A stretch of DNA of 64,000 nt. It comes from Pseudidiomarina woesei. Its GTDB lineage: Bacteria; Pseudomonadota; Gammaproteobacteria; Enterobacterales; Alteromonadaceae. Under the pieces are notes generated by a model. That model was not told the DNA's origin. It saw only the letters and a list, made by a program, of their open reading frames with translations, and ran no database searches. Positions 8,978-17,140 of this stretch are shown in pieces; the stretch's first letter is position 1; every line of letters starts with the position of its first letter. The DNA lies in contig NZ_LIPW01000003.1 in the NCBI RefSeq assembly GCF_001418345.1, positions 62,001 through 126,000 on the forward strand, in the 5' to 3' direction. The position numbers and the translations under genes were made by a program.

Positions 8978-9673
8978 GTGAATAACGATTTTATTGAAAT
9001 ATACGACGACGCGCTGCCAGCTGATTTTTGCGACCGCTTTGTCGAGCTATTTGAACGTAGCCCTCATAAACAGGCGGGTCGCACTGGGGGTGGTGTCGAT
9101 ACCGAAAAGAAACTCAGTGAAGATTTATACTTAAACCAACATCAAGATTACACACGTGAACTACAAACTATATGTGACGTTACCACCAAGTATGCGCTGG
9201 AGTATTTTAAAAAGTACCATTTTGCCTTAATTGCGCCGGTCGCACTTAAGGTTAAGCACCCGAAAACCGGTGAGCCAGTAAATTTAACTCATGAAAACTT
9301 TAATGAAATTGCGACTGGAAATGAGCAAGCCTACATGCAATTGCTGTATCGGCTTGGCCCTATTCAGGCGCAAAAGTACTTAAAAAACCAGGGCAATTAT
9401 AACTACTGGCACTGTGAGGTTTACCCCGAAAAAAACAGCGTTGAAGCATTACATCGCAGCCTATTATTTATGTTTTATTTAAATGACGTGGAAGACGGTG
9501 GCACCACTGATTTTTACTATCAAAACCGGAGTATTAAGCCCAAACGCGGACGCATGGTTATTGCGCCCGGCTATTTTACCCATACTCACCGAGGTACGGT
9601 GCCGAAATCCAACGATAAGTACATTCTAACCAGTTGGATTCTTATGAACTCCGGCAAGCAATTATTCGGGTGA
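8978..9673 (+). CDS. 2-oxoglutarate-Fe(II) oxygenase, prolyl-4-hydroxylase-like
   Basis: The GTG at 8978 is preferred: GGGG(ATAA) sits upstream at a good distance and the codon lies just after the upstream stop. A TTG at 8966 would overlap the previous gene. The protein is about 231 aa. It has the double-stranded beta-helix signatures of the P4H-like superfamily: WHCEVYP (first iron ligands, His-x-Glu rather than the usual His-x-Asp), FMFYLNDVEDGGTTDFYYQ, then MVIAPGYFTHTHRGTVP with the distal His, and NDKYILTSW with the probable 2-oxoglutarate lysine. The substrate cannot be read from sequence. It is co-transcribed with the DUF488 gene. Its 3' end overlaps the convergent OsmC gene by 12 bp. 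Confidence 0.8.
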   Translation: MNNDFIEIYDDALPADFCDRFVELFERSPHKQAGRTGGGVDTEKKLSEDLYLNQHQDYTRELQTICDVTTKYALEYFKKYHFALIAPVALKVKHPKTGEPVNLTHENFNEIATGNEQAYMQLLYRLGPIQAQKYLKNQGNYNYWHCEVYPEKNSVEALHRSLLFMFYLNDVEDGGTTDFYYQNRSIKPKRGRMVIAPGYFTHTHRGTVPKSNDKYILTSWILMNSGKQLFG

Positions 9674-10111
9674 TTTGAGTACTTGCCCAGCTTCGTCCAA
9701 TACGGTGACATCAACATGAATGCCGCTGCGGACACTTTGGGTAACTACGCAAAAGTTTTCAAATTGCTCTAACACACGGTCGAGCTTATCAATATGCTCG
9801 GCTGCTTGGCCTAAATTAAGCTCTACCTGCATCGCTGAAATACGCAAACGGCCGTCAACACGCTCCATATCTCCTTGCACTTTAGCGGTAACTTGGCCTG
9901 GGTCACCTTTGTATTTTCGTATTGCAAACATCAAGCTAGCAGCTAAGCAATTGGCTACTGCTGCAGCAAGCAATTGGCTTGGACCAGGCCCTTCACCATG
10001 GCCTACCGGTTCGTCCTCATCGGTAATAATTTGCCCAAACTCGCCAAAATCAACTTCGAATTTATAATGTTCGAGCAGTTTTAAATTCACCACAAAAGCC
10101 GGATTTTCCAT
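9662..10111 (-). CDS. OsmC family peroxiredoxin-like protein
   Basis: This 149-aa protein has the OsmC fold pattern: GPGPSQLLAAAVANCLAASLMFAIRK (first redox cysteine) and, 60-70 residues later, ENFCVVTQSVRSGI (second cysteine). OsmC/Ohr proteins reduce organic hydroperoxides using the two cysteines and often lipoyl reductants. This one belongs to the broader OsmC/YhfA-like group rather than clear Ohr, so hydroperoxide reduction is an inference. GGAGGAAG precedes the ATG closely. Its 3' end overlaps the convergent oxygenase gene. Confidence 0.88.
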   Translation of the reverse strand: MENPAFVVNLKLLEHYKFEVDFGEFGQIITDEDEPVGHGEGPGPSQLLAAAVANCLAASLMFAIRKYKGDPGQVTAKVQGDMERVDGRLRISAMQVELNLGQAAEHIDKLDRVLEQFENFCVVTQSVRSGIHVDVTVLDEAGQVLKSPE

Positions 10112-10205
10112 GTCTTCCTCCGTTTAATCTGCAATAATATGCGGTTCATTCAATGAGCAATTGCCCTGACTCAATACGTTACACCAAGCGCAAGGAGAAT
10201 GATTC

Positions 10206-11885
10206 ATGAAGAATCCGCTGTATATTCCTTATGCAGGCCCTAATTTGCTAGAAACACCGCTGCTTAATAAAGGTAGCGCGTTTACCCGTGAAGAGCGAAC
10301 TGCATTTAATTTAACCGGTTTGCTACCTCCTCGCTATGAAACGATTGAAGAGCAAGTGCAGCGCTGTTACATGCAGTATTCAAGTTTTGATACAGCTATC
10401 AATAAGCACATATACTTGCGCGCAATTCAGGACAATAACGAAACTTTATTTTATCGCTTATTACAGCAGCATCTTGAAGAAATGATGCCGATTATCTACA
10501 CCCCTACCGTAGGCGATGCGTGCGAACAATTCTCTGATATATATCGTAGTTCACGCGGCTTATTTATCTCTTACGAAGACCGTGACCAAATGGACGACAT
10601 ATTGCGCAACGCGACGAAGCGCAAAGTGAAAGTGATTGTCGTTACCGACGGTGAGCGTATTTTGGGGCTTGGCGACCAAGGCATTGGCGGTATGGGCATT
10701 CCAATCGGCAAACTCAGCTTATATACCGCCTGTGGTGGTATTAGCCCAGCCTATACGTTGCCAGTTTGTTTAGATGTCGGTACGAATAACGAAAAGCTGT
10801 TAAACGACCCCATGTACATGGGCGCCCGCCACAAACGGATTAATCAAAACGAGTACAATGCTTTTGTTGATCGCTTTATGGTAGCAGTGCGCCGCCGGTG
10901 GCCAGAGGCAATGGTGCAGTTTGAAGATTTCGCGCAACCTAACGCAATGCCAATTTTACGCAAGTATCGTGATGACTACTGCTGCTTTAATGACGATATT
11001 CAGGGCACTGCTGCAGTAACCGTAGGAACCCTTTTGGCAGCATGTCGCAGCAAAGGCGCACAGTTAAAAGATCAAACGGTTGCTTTTGTTGGTGCTGGGT
11101 CTGCCGGTTGTGGTATTGCGGAGCAAATTATCCAGCAAATGGTCGCTGAAGGGCTTACCGATGAGCAGGCTCGGCGACAAATTTTCATGGTTGACCGATT
11201 TGGTCTACTTACCGAGGGCATGGCCGACTTGCGTGACTTTCAGCAAGCGTTAGCTCAGCCATTAAGCAACCTTTCGCATTGGCAGCACAGTGGCGATTAC
11301 GCATCATTACTAGATGTTATGCATTGTGCCAAACCGGGAGTGCTAATTGGTGTTTCAGGCCAACCCGGGCTGTTTACTGAACAAGTGATTCGTGCCATGC
11401 AGCAATACACCGAACAGCCAATCATATTTCCTTTATCGAACCCTTCACGACAAATAGAAGCACACCCTGCGCATGTGGTTGAGTGGACCAACGGCAATGC
11501 CATTATTGCCACCGGCAGCCCATATGACGCGGTAAAATTTCAGGGGCAGGAATATCCCATTGCACAATGTAACAACAGCTACATTTTCCCCGGTATTGGG
11601 CTTGGTGTGATTGCAGTAAAAGCGCGAAGTATTTCCGATGAGATGTTAATGGCAGCAAGTAATACTTTAGCAGAGGCATCACCTCGTGTGCTCGGCGAGA
11701 GTAACCAATTACTTCCTGGCATTACCAACATTGCCGAATTGAGTAAAAAGATTGCTTTCAATGTCGCCAAAGTTGCTCAGCAGCAAGGGCTAGCTTTAGA
11801 GGTAAGCGACGAAACTTTACGGCAGCGAATCGATGCGAATTTCTGGAAGCCGGAGTACCGTCGCTATAAACGCGTTAGTATTTAA
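10206..11885 (+). CDS. maeA: NAD-dependent malic enzyme
   Basis: The enzyme oxidatively decarboxylates malate to pyruvate and CO2 with NAD+ as likely cofactor, feeding pyruvate during growth on C4 acids or amino acids. Its 559 aa match E. coli MaeA (565 aa). Signatures include [16 protein letters not shown] with the catalytic Tyr, [32 protein letters not shown] with the catalytic Lys, [10 protein letters not shown] with metal-binding Asp residues, and the nucleotide motif [21 protein letters not shown] lies 9 nt before the ATG. It is monocistronic. The next gene starts 68 bp later with its own ribosome binding site. Confidence 0.95.
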   Translation: MKNPLYIPYAGPNLLETPLLNKGSAFTREERTAFNLTGLLPPRYETIEEQVQRCYMQYSSFDTAINKHIYLRAIQDNNETLFYRLLQQHLEEMMPIIYTPTVGDACEQFSDIYRSSRGLFISYEDRDQMDDILRNATKRKVKVIVVTDGERILGLGDQGIGGMGIPIGKLSLYTACGGISPAYTLPVCLDVGTNNEKLLNDPMYMGARHKRINQNEYNAFVDRFMVAVRRRWPEAMVQFEDFAQPNAMPILRKYRDDYCCFNDDIQGTAAVTVGTLLAACRSKGAQLKDQTVAFVGAGSAGCGIAEQIIQQMVAEGLTDEQARRQIFMVDRFGLLTEGMADLRDFQQALAQPLSNLSHWQHSGDYASLLDVMHCAKPGVLIGVSGQPGLFTEQVIRAMQQYTEQPIIFPLSNPSRQIEAHPAHVVEWTNGNAIIATGSPYDAVKFQGQEYPIAQCNNSYIFPGIGLGVIAVKARSISDEMLMAASNTLAEASPRVLGESNQLLPGITNIAELSKKIAFNVAKVAQQQGLALEVSDETLRQRIDANFWKPEYRRYKRVSI

Positions 11886-11953
11886 CTTTTCTTAACTAGC
11901 CGAATTCGACTTTTCCTTGTATCTTCAATACATAACAGATGCAAGGAGGTCGA

Positions 11954-12949
11954 ATGCGTTTGGCCATTGCACTGCTGCTACTGGCTGTTGTACCAACAGC
12001 CGCGGCACAGTCTCAAGAGTCACCACCGCCATCAAAGTCAAAGTCTGAAGAGTCGCAAGCCAAAACCGAGCGCGATGAAGCAGCAATGATTGACGACTTT
12101 CGTGCGGGCTTAACAAATTCGGTCAATGCAACTGCAGCTTGGCTTGACTCTTTCTTTGCCGACTCGGTTAATCCTGACGACTATGACACAGCTTCAGGCA
12201 GCCTGACGCTAACGCCCGAATGGGATGAACATGACGGCTTTGAGCTTGACTCAAGTTTTCGTGCCCGGGTTGTTTTTCCTCATGCAGAGCGCCGCTTCTC
12301 GGCCATTATTGGTCGCGCCGATTTCGATGACTTTATCAACGATACTCAACAAACGCGCCCTACCGTCATTCGACGCGATCAGTCTGACGAAGAATGGATG
12401 GTTGGGCTAGGCTTTGATCCCTACGTGCAAACGAATCATAGCCTATCTTTTGGCGCCGGTGTCCGTGGCGGCTTGAATATGGACCCCTACGTTCGTGCTC
12501 GCTATCGCTATGAAACCATTGTTGACGACAATGCCGAACTAAATGTGCAGTCAGTCGCTTTTTGGCGCGATAGCGATGGGTTTGGCGTTGCACAAACATT
12601 TGAATATGACACAGCTTTTTCGTCCAAATGGTTTGGCAAGTCATGGTTTCGAGGAACCTTCGCTGAGCGAACCGAGGGCGTGCGTTGGCAAGCCTCGCAA
12701 AAGTTATATTACATGTACCATCACGAACGTGCAGTGGGTGCTGATATTTGGTGGTACGGCGAAACAGAAAATCCTGTCCCCATGCGTGACTACGGCATTC
12801 GCGCACTTCACCGCAGCCGATTCAGCCGCGAGTGGTTATTTTTAGAGGGCTGGGTTGGTATGCACTGGCCACGTGATACGCTAGCCGATGAACGCCATTC
12901 ACGTTGGATTGTTGGCATTGAAATAGAAATGCTATTTGGCGGTGATTAA
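11954..12949 (+). CDS. Exported protein, probable outer-membrane beta-barrel, unknown function
   Basis: The ATG at 11954 is chosen because AAGGAGG lies 5 nt upstream; an earlier ATG at 11939 precedes that site and is unlikely. The product is 331 aa with a signal peptide of about 18 residues (LLLLAVVPTAAA), then a polar Ser/Lys/Glu-rich segment to about residue 45. The rest alternates polar and aromatic residues in strand-like stretches (SLTLTPEW, ARVVFPHAERRFSAII, LSFGAGVRGGLNMDPYVRARYRYET, HSRWIVGIEIEMLFGG), as in outer-membrane beta-barrels or a large lipid-facing sandwich. I do not recognise the family. It ends 2 bp before the convergent transporter gene. Confidence 0.65.
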   Translation: MRLAIALLLLAVVPTAAAQSQESPPPSKSKSEESQAKTERDEAAMIDDFRAGLTNSVNATAAWLDSFFADSVNPDDYDTASGSLTLTPEWDEHDGFELDSSFRARVVFPHAERRFSAIIGRADFDDFINDTQQTRPTVIRRDQSDEEWMVGLGFDPYVQTNHSLSFGAGVRGGLNMDPYVRARYRYETIVDDNAELNVQSVAFWRDSDGFGVAQTFEYDTAFSSKWFGKSWFRGTFAERTEGVRWQASQKLYYMYHHERAVGADIWWYGETENPVPMRDYGIRALHRSRFSREWLFLEGWVGMHWPRDTLADERHSRWIVGIEIEMLFGGD

Positions 12950-12951
12950 GC

Positions 12952-14160
12952 TTATAACCAGCCTAAGCCAGCAGCAATACTCCTTCCCCCTAAGCCAATA
13001 GCGACAGCGCAAACTATACTGCCCAGAATATTTTGTCGAAGCGAATTTCGGTATTCGCCCAAATCGCGATGATTGCACACCCAAACTAGGAACAGAGCCA
13101 TAACTGGCAACAACAAGCCGTTGGCTACCTGCGCAAACAATATGACCTCTATGGGCTTCAAACCTAACGAAGCAATCAGCACGCCAACACTCAATATGCT
13201 AAGCCATATAGCGCGAAACTTTTTGTCGTGTAAATTATTTGAATACCCTAGCACGCCGCTAAGCGCATAAGCCGAAGCCAAAGGCGCGGTGAGAGATGAC
13301 GATAAACCTGCCGCAAATAAGCCGGTGGCCATAAACAGCGTGGCGCCATCACCAAACAAAGGTGTCATGGCTTTACCTAAATCAGCCGCGCTTTCTATGC
13401 TTATAGCTTGACCAAAAAAGGCCGCAGCCGCCGTTGCCACTATTGCCATCGAAATAAGCCCGCCCAATGGAATTGAGACATAAATATCCTGTCGAGCTTG
13501 CTGCAAGTCGTCTGCCGAGCGCCATTTCTGTGCACAACTAGACGCATGTAAAAACAAATTGTAAGGCACAACCGTAGTACCGATGAGAGCCACCACCATA
13601 AGCAGGCTTCCTGATGGAATAGACGGTACTAATAATCCGCTGAATAAATCCCCCCAATTTGGCTCGGTGAGAATAAAGGTCGCCAAAAAGGCAAGACTCA
13701 TTAAAAGCACTAAACCAATTAATACGTTCTCAATGATTTTATAACTACCCTGCCAGAGCACGATCGCAGCTAAAACACCCAGAATAAGAGGTATCCATTG
13801 GCCATCAATGGGCAACAAATCGGCTAATCCCATGCGGGCACCACTAATATTTCCGCCCTGATACACACTATTGCCAATAATAACCGCAGCAAAAATCAGC
13901 GATACGACTAACCATCGAAGCCCTGGGTGAGCGATTGCTGCACGAATAATTTCACCGAGCCCTTTACCTGTAACAACGCCAAGTCGCGCCGCCATTTCTT
14001 GTAAAATCATGGTCGCTAGAACTGAAAACACCAATGCCCACAAGAGCGCATAACCGAAGTTAGCACCAGCTAACGACGCTGTAACCACAGTTCCTGGCCC
14101 GATAAATGCTGCCGCTACGAGGGCTGCGGGCCCCATGCTAAAGCGTGATTTCTGTTTCAA
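12952..14160 (-). CDS. NRAMP-family transporter with non-canonical metal-binding motifs
   Basis: This integral membrane protein has about 11 hydrophobic helices. The best start is the TTG at 14160, because AAAAGG lies 6 nt upstream; another TTG at 14193 lacks a site and an ATG at 14136 has none. The product is about 402 aa. The NRAMP fold shows in helix 1 (AAFIGPGTVVTASLAGANFGYALLWAL), in QEMAARLGVVTGKGLGEIIR and in helix 6 (VVPYNLFLHASS). In Mn/Fe transporters of this family helix 1 carries DPGN and helix 6 MPH. Here they read GPGT and VPY, so the usual Asp, Asn and Met ligands are absent and the substrate may be Mg2+, another ion, or something else. It is divergent from a tandem universal stress protein gene across about 150 bp. 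Confidence 0.82.
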   Translation of the reverse strand: MKQKSRFSMGPAALVAAAFIGPGTVVTASLAGANFGYALLWALVFSVLATMILQEMAARLGVVTGKGLGEIIRAAIAHPGLRWLVVSLIFAAVIIGNSVYQGGNISGARMGLADLLPIDGQWIPLILGVLAAIVLWQGSYKIIENVLIGLVLLMSLAFLATFILTEPNWGDLFSGLLVPSIPSGSLLMVVALIGTTVVPYNLFLHASSCAQKWRSADDLQQARQDIYVSIPLGGLISMAIVATAAAAFFGQAISIESAADLGKAMTPLFGDGATLFMATGLFAAGLSSSLTAPLASAYALSGVLGYSNNLHDKKFRAIWLSILSVGVLIASLGLKPIEVILFAQVANGLLLPVMALFLVWVCNHRDLGEYRNSLRQNILGSIVCAVAIGLGGRSIAAGLGWL

Positions 14161-14313
14161 ACTGCACCTTTTGAATTGTTTCGTTTTTATCAATATAAAT
14201 AACTTGTTACTTGTTCGACTTCAAAGACACGAATGAACATGTCATTATCATTCAACAATCACAGCACAATCTGTTCAATACCAAAATAATGGGCCACAAG
14301 GAGAATAATAACA

Positions 14314-15174
14314 ATGACAAATGTAGTTGCCTGTATTGATGGTTCACGTGCCACTGGTGCCGTATGCGACTACTCCGCATGGGCAAGCCTGCAAATGCAG
14401 GCACCGTTAATCTTATTGCACGTGCTAGACGAAGGCCGCTACCCAGTAGCCTCAGACATGACCGGCAATATAGGTTTGGGCAGTCGCGAAATATTGCTTG
14501 ATGAACTTGCCGAACTAGACGCCAAACGCAACAAGCTCGCTCTACAGCAAGGGCATCATATGCTTGAAGCTACGCAAGTTCGCGCGCGAAAAGCCGGTGT
14601 CGAGCAGGTTACTATGCGCCAGCGTCATGGAGATTTAAGTGACACACTACTCATGCTGGAGCAAGACACACGGCTTTTTGTGTTAGGCATTCACGGTCAA
14701 GACAGCAGCGAACAAGAGCGTGAGTCACGCCATATTGGCAGTCACCTTGAAACCGTCATTCGCTCAGTTCACCGCCCCATTTTATTGACGCCCGAGCAAT
14801 ACCAAGCGCCGCAAAGCGTGCTGTTTGCCTATGACGGCAGTAAAACGACTGAGAAAGGCATCGATATGGTTGCCAAAAGCCCGCTGTTCAAAGGGCTACC
14901 AATTCATGTTGTTATGGTTGATGCAAACACCGAAGTGAATCAGCAACTGCTGCTTCAGGCACAAAAAACGCTAGAAAAAAATGGCCATGAAGTCACCGTT
15001 GCACTAATTACCGGCGACGTGGAGCCCGCTTTACATGAATACCAACACCAGCATCAACTGGATGTTTTGGTTATGGGTGCTTATGGTCATTCACGCATCC
15101 GCCAGTTTTTAGTTGGCAGCACCACAACTAGAATGATAAATAATAGCGAAACTCCAGTGCTGATATTGCGTTAA
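14314..15174 (+). CDS. Tandem-domain universal stress protein
   Basis: This cytoplasmic protein of 286 aa contains two UspA domains. The first starts VVACIDGSRATGAVCDYSAW (about 4-23) and ends HIGSHLETVIRSVHRPILL. The second starts SVLFAYDGSKTTEKGIDMV (about 168-186) and ends with the ATP-binding signature G-x2-G-x9-G-(S/T), read as GAYGHSRIRQFLVGST, followed by PVLILR. The first domain has a degenerate version of that motif. USPs of this class bind ATP or hydrolyse it in stress signalling; the specific role is unknown. AAGGAG precedes the ATG. It is divergent from the NRAMP-like gene, a pairing that suggests a functional link. The ogt gene starts 2 bp after its stop. Confidence 0.9.
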   Translation: MTNVVACIDGSRATGAVCDYSAWASLQMQAPLILLHVLDEGRYPVASDMTGNIGLGSREILLDELAELDAKRNKLALQQGHHMLEATQVRARKAGVEQVTMRQRHGDLSDTLLMLEQDTRLFVLGIHGQDSSEQERESRHIGSHLETVIRSVHRPILLTPEQYQAPQSVLFAYDGSKTTEKGIDMVAKSPLFKGLPIHVVMVDANTEVNQQLLLQAQKTLEKNGHEVTVALITGDVEPALHEYQHQHQLDVLVMGAYGHSRIRQFLVGSTTTRMINNSETPVLILR

Positions 15175-15176
15175 TT

Positions 15177-15626
15177 ATGTTTCAATCGAGCTTACAATCG
15201 CCTTTAGGCCCAGTCACAGCAACAAGCCAAGACGGTAAACATATTACCGACATCTCTTTTTGTGCTCCCTTTTGCCAACAAGCATGCGCAGTAACCGAAC
15301 AAGCTGCGCAACAGCTTCTTGAATACTTTAATGGCGAGCGATGCACCTTTGATTTACCACTTGCCCCAACTGGAACTGCTTTTCAGCAACAAGTATGGCG
15401 GGCACTGCTGAGTGTTGCGTACGGCCATACCGCTAGTTACAGCGATATTGCACATATGATTGAAAACCCCAAAGGAGTGCGCGCCGTCGGTTTAGCAAAC
15501 AGTCGCAACCCCATTGCGATTGTCATACCTTGCCACCGCGTTATTGGCGCGAACGGCACGCTTACAGGTTATGCTGGAGGGCTTGATAAAAAAGAATGGT
15601 TATTGCGGCACGAGCACGCCATATAA
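15177..15626 (+). CDS. ogt: Methylated-DNA-[protein]-cysteine S-methyltransferase
   Basis: This is a suicide DNA-repair protein that transfers the methyl group from O6-methylguanine to its own cysteine. The active-site motif is IPCHRVIGANG with Cys119. The helix-turn-helix-like region precedes it (FQQQVWRALLSVAYGHTASYSDIA, then GVRAVGLANSRNPIAIV). The 149-aa length fits Ogt without the Ada regulatory domains. The gene begins two bases after the universal stress gene stop, with no ribosome binding site of its own apparent, so it is probably translated by coupling. It converges on the WYL-type regulator with a 14-bp gap. Confidence 0.93.
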   Translation: MFQSSLQSPLGPVTATSQDGKHITDISFCAPFCQQACAVTEQAAQQLLEYFNGERCTFDLPLAPTGTAFQQQVWRALLSVAYGHTASYSDIAHMIENPKGVRAVGLANSRNPIAIVIPCHRVIGANGTLTGYAGGLDKKEWLLRHEHAI

Positions 15627-15640
15627 CAGCTCACTTATAG

Positions 15641-16180
15641 TTATTTTTTGTGGCCATTATAACTGGCATGCATCCGACTAATGTGCCCTTCAATTTCATC
15701 GCGAAGTTGTTTGGGCTCTAAAACTTCTGCATGCTCACCACAGCTTAGTATCCACGCCACTAGTTCATTACTAATTACCACGCTAGCTTTAACAATAAAA
15801 TGCTCGCTATTCGTTTCAACAACTTGTTGCGAATGTAGTGGGTTGTTGGTTAGCAAATTGGATAAACTTGCTGCACATTTTAGCTTCACCTCTGCGACAG
15901 CTCCGGTACGTGCGTGATCTGCCAAACTCAGAAATGGTAACTGCGGAGCGCTTTGCGCAATACTCCAGCCATAAGGCCTAGAGCGTTCGTCCGTGGTCAG
16001 CGGGAACACTTCTGAGAGCTCAATTAAATTGCGCTGTATGGTACGAACACTTACATCAATACCTTGCTCATAAAGGCGTTGTCTAAGCGTTTTTGCGTCA
16101 ACTTTGTGCGGTTGTCGTGGCACATGACGTAACAACATTAAATATCTTAATACGCTCTGCACTGACTTGCTCCTTGTCAT
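15641..16180 (-). CDS. WYL-domain transcriptional regulator
   Basis: This is a DNA-binding protein of about 179 aa. The N-terminal half is a winged-helix DeoR/HTH-11-like domain (SVLRYLMLLRHVPRQPHKVDAKTLRQRLYEQGIDVSVRTIQRNLIELSEVFPL). The C-terminal half (about 90-179) has a WYL/WCX-like pattern ending FIVKASVVISNELVAWILSCGEHAEVLEPKQLRDEIEGHI. The start is uncertain. The ATG at 16180 has no good ribosome site, whereas a GTG at 16162 has AAGGAG about 7 nt upstream. A longer frame to 16264 would run through a perfect palindrome and looks wrong. WYL proteins often sense nucleotides or DNA damage signals; the ligand here is unknown. Its convergent neighbour is ogt. Confidence 0.8.
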   Translation of the reverse strand: MTRSKSVQSVLRYLMLLRHVPRQPHKVDAKTLRQRLYEQGIDVSVRTIQRNLIELSEVFPLTTDERSRPYGWSIAQSAPQLPFLSLADHARTGAVAEVKLKCAASLSNLLTNNPLHSQQVVETNSEHFIVKASVVISNELVAWILSCGEHAEVLEPKQLRDEIEGHISRMHASYNGHKK

Positions 16181-16210
16181 TTGTGTTAGCAGATAGCTTA
16201 CCGCCAACTT

Positions 16211-16227
16211 GCGACATATCATGTCGC
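16211..16227. promoter_or_regulatory. Palindrome upstream of the WYL regulator, putative autoregulatory operator
   Basis: GCGACAT and ATGTCGC form a 7-bp perfect inverted repeat around ATC. It sits about 31 bp upstream of the ATG at 16180, in the region where the promoter of the regulator should lie. A second 7-bp inverted repeat (GCTTTAC at 16295-16301, GTAAAGC at 16310-16316) lies nearer the divergent gene. That the regulator binds either is inference. Confidence 0.5.
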
Positions 16228-16356
16228 AGCAATTGTTTTTTGTAAAACAACCGCAAAATAACACTATGCCACATTGTATAGTGACAGCGCTAAAGCTTTA
16301 CTTACAGCAGTAAAGCCATAAAACTTAAACAACACGACTCACAGGAGTATTTCGCT

Positions 16357-16653
16357 ATGACTCGCAAATTCATTTTATTATCGGTATTCATCACCGCTAC
16401 TTTTATTTTGACGCAGCCGGTGTTGGCGCAGTCACAATCTTCACAACAAGGGCAACAAACTGCTGAACAGGCCAAACAGGAAGCAGCTCAAAAGAAAGCA
16501 GAGCGTGATGCCTTGCGTGAAAAAATGAAAGCCGAAAAAGAAGCATTGCAAAAACAACGCAACGAACAAAATGAAAAATTAAAGGCCAAGTCATCGGATG
16601 AGAAGAAATCTAACGCAAAAACTGAAAAAAAGGACGATAATGGCGATAACTAA
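16357..16653 (+). CDS. Small exported Lys/Glu/Gln-rich coiled-coil protein
   Basis: This is a 98-aa protein with a signal peptide ending about residue 24 (FILTQPVLA). The mature part is almost entirely charged and helical (AEQAKQEAAQKKAERDALREK, then KAEKEALQKQRNEQNEKLKAK) and ends in Asp/Asn. It lacks cysteine and large hydrophobics. It resembles small periplasmic coiled-coil proteins but belongs to no family I recognise. AGGAG is upstream. The next gene starts 23 bp later, so co-transcription is likely. Confidence 0.65.
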   Translation: MTRKFILLSVFITATFILTQPVLAQSQSSQQGQQTAEQAKQEAAQKKAERDALREKMKAEKEALQKQRNEQNEKLKAKSSDEKKSNAKTEKKDDNGDN

Positions 16654-16676
16654 CGCCCACTTTATGACAGGTTATC

Positions 16677-17114
16677 GTGGAACAATTAGCGTCACATGAG
16701 CAACAGTGTTTAAACTGTGAACAACCACTGCAAGGTGAATATTGTCACCATTGCGGACAACATCATCGGGTTTATGTGCGCAGTATATTCGCAGTACTTG
16801 GTGATTTAATGGGCGAACTGGGTCACTGGGACTCGCGCTTCTACCGAACCTTGCGGGGGCTGTTTTTACGTCCTGGGTTTCTTTCGCTTGAGTTTATGCG
16901 TGGCCGACACGCGTCTTACGTGCCGCCTTTGCGGCTCTATTTCTTCATCTCATTAATCGCTTTTATTATTTTTTCAGCGGCTATAGATAAGGGCATTGTT
17001 ACCACTGAAGCGAATGCGACAGATGCCTTAAACTCGGATGCTGCCGTCGGAGTTGTGGTAGGGTTTGTTCAAGGACTCAGGCGGTATATACTTAGCGCTA
17101 ATGTGGTTTTATAA
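16677..17114 (+). CDS. DUF3667-like zinc-ribbon membrane protein, apparently C-terminally truncated
   Basis: The GTG start is followed by an N-terminal zinc ribbon, CLNCEQPLQGEYCHHCGQ (Cys11, 14, 23, 26), then FYRTLRGLFLRPGFLSLEFMRGRHASYVPPLRLYFFISLIAFIIFSA, the hallmark region of DUF3667 proteins with one transmembrane helix. Family members usually continue for another 100-200 residues with further membrane helices. Here the product stops at 145 aa after VVVGFVQGLRRYILSANVVL, and no in-frame or out-of-frame continuation fits before the next gene at 17141. It may be a truncated but expressed form or a decaying gene. Function is unknown. Confidence 0.65.
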   Translation: MEQLASHEQQCLNCEQPLQGEYCHHCGQHHRVYVRSIFAVLGDLMGELGHWDSRFYRTLRGLFLRPGFLSLEFMRGRHASYVPPLRLYFFISLIAFIIFSAAIDKGIVTTEANATDALNSDAAVGVVVGFVQGLRRYILSANVVL

Positions 17115-17140
17115 CCCGTATATTTAAGGATGAAAACGTA

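Noticed and set aside
14242-14250. Fur-like half-site TCATTATCA in the NRAMP/USP intergenic region
   Set aside because: Only one half matches; the other half of a 19-bp Fur box is absent.
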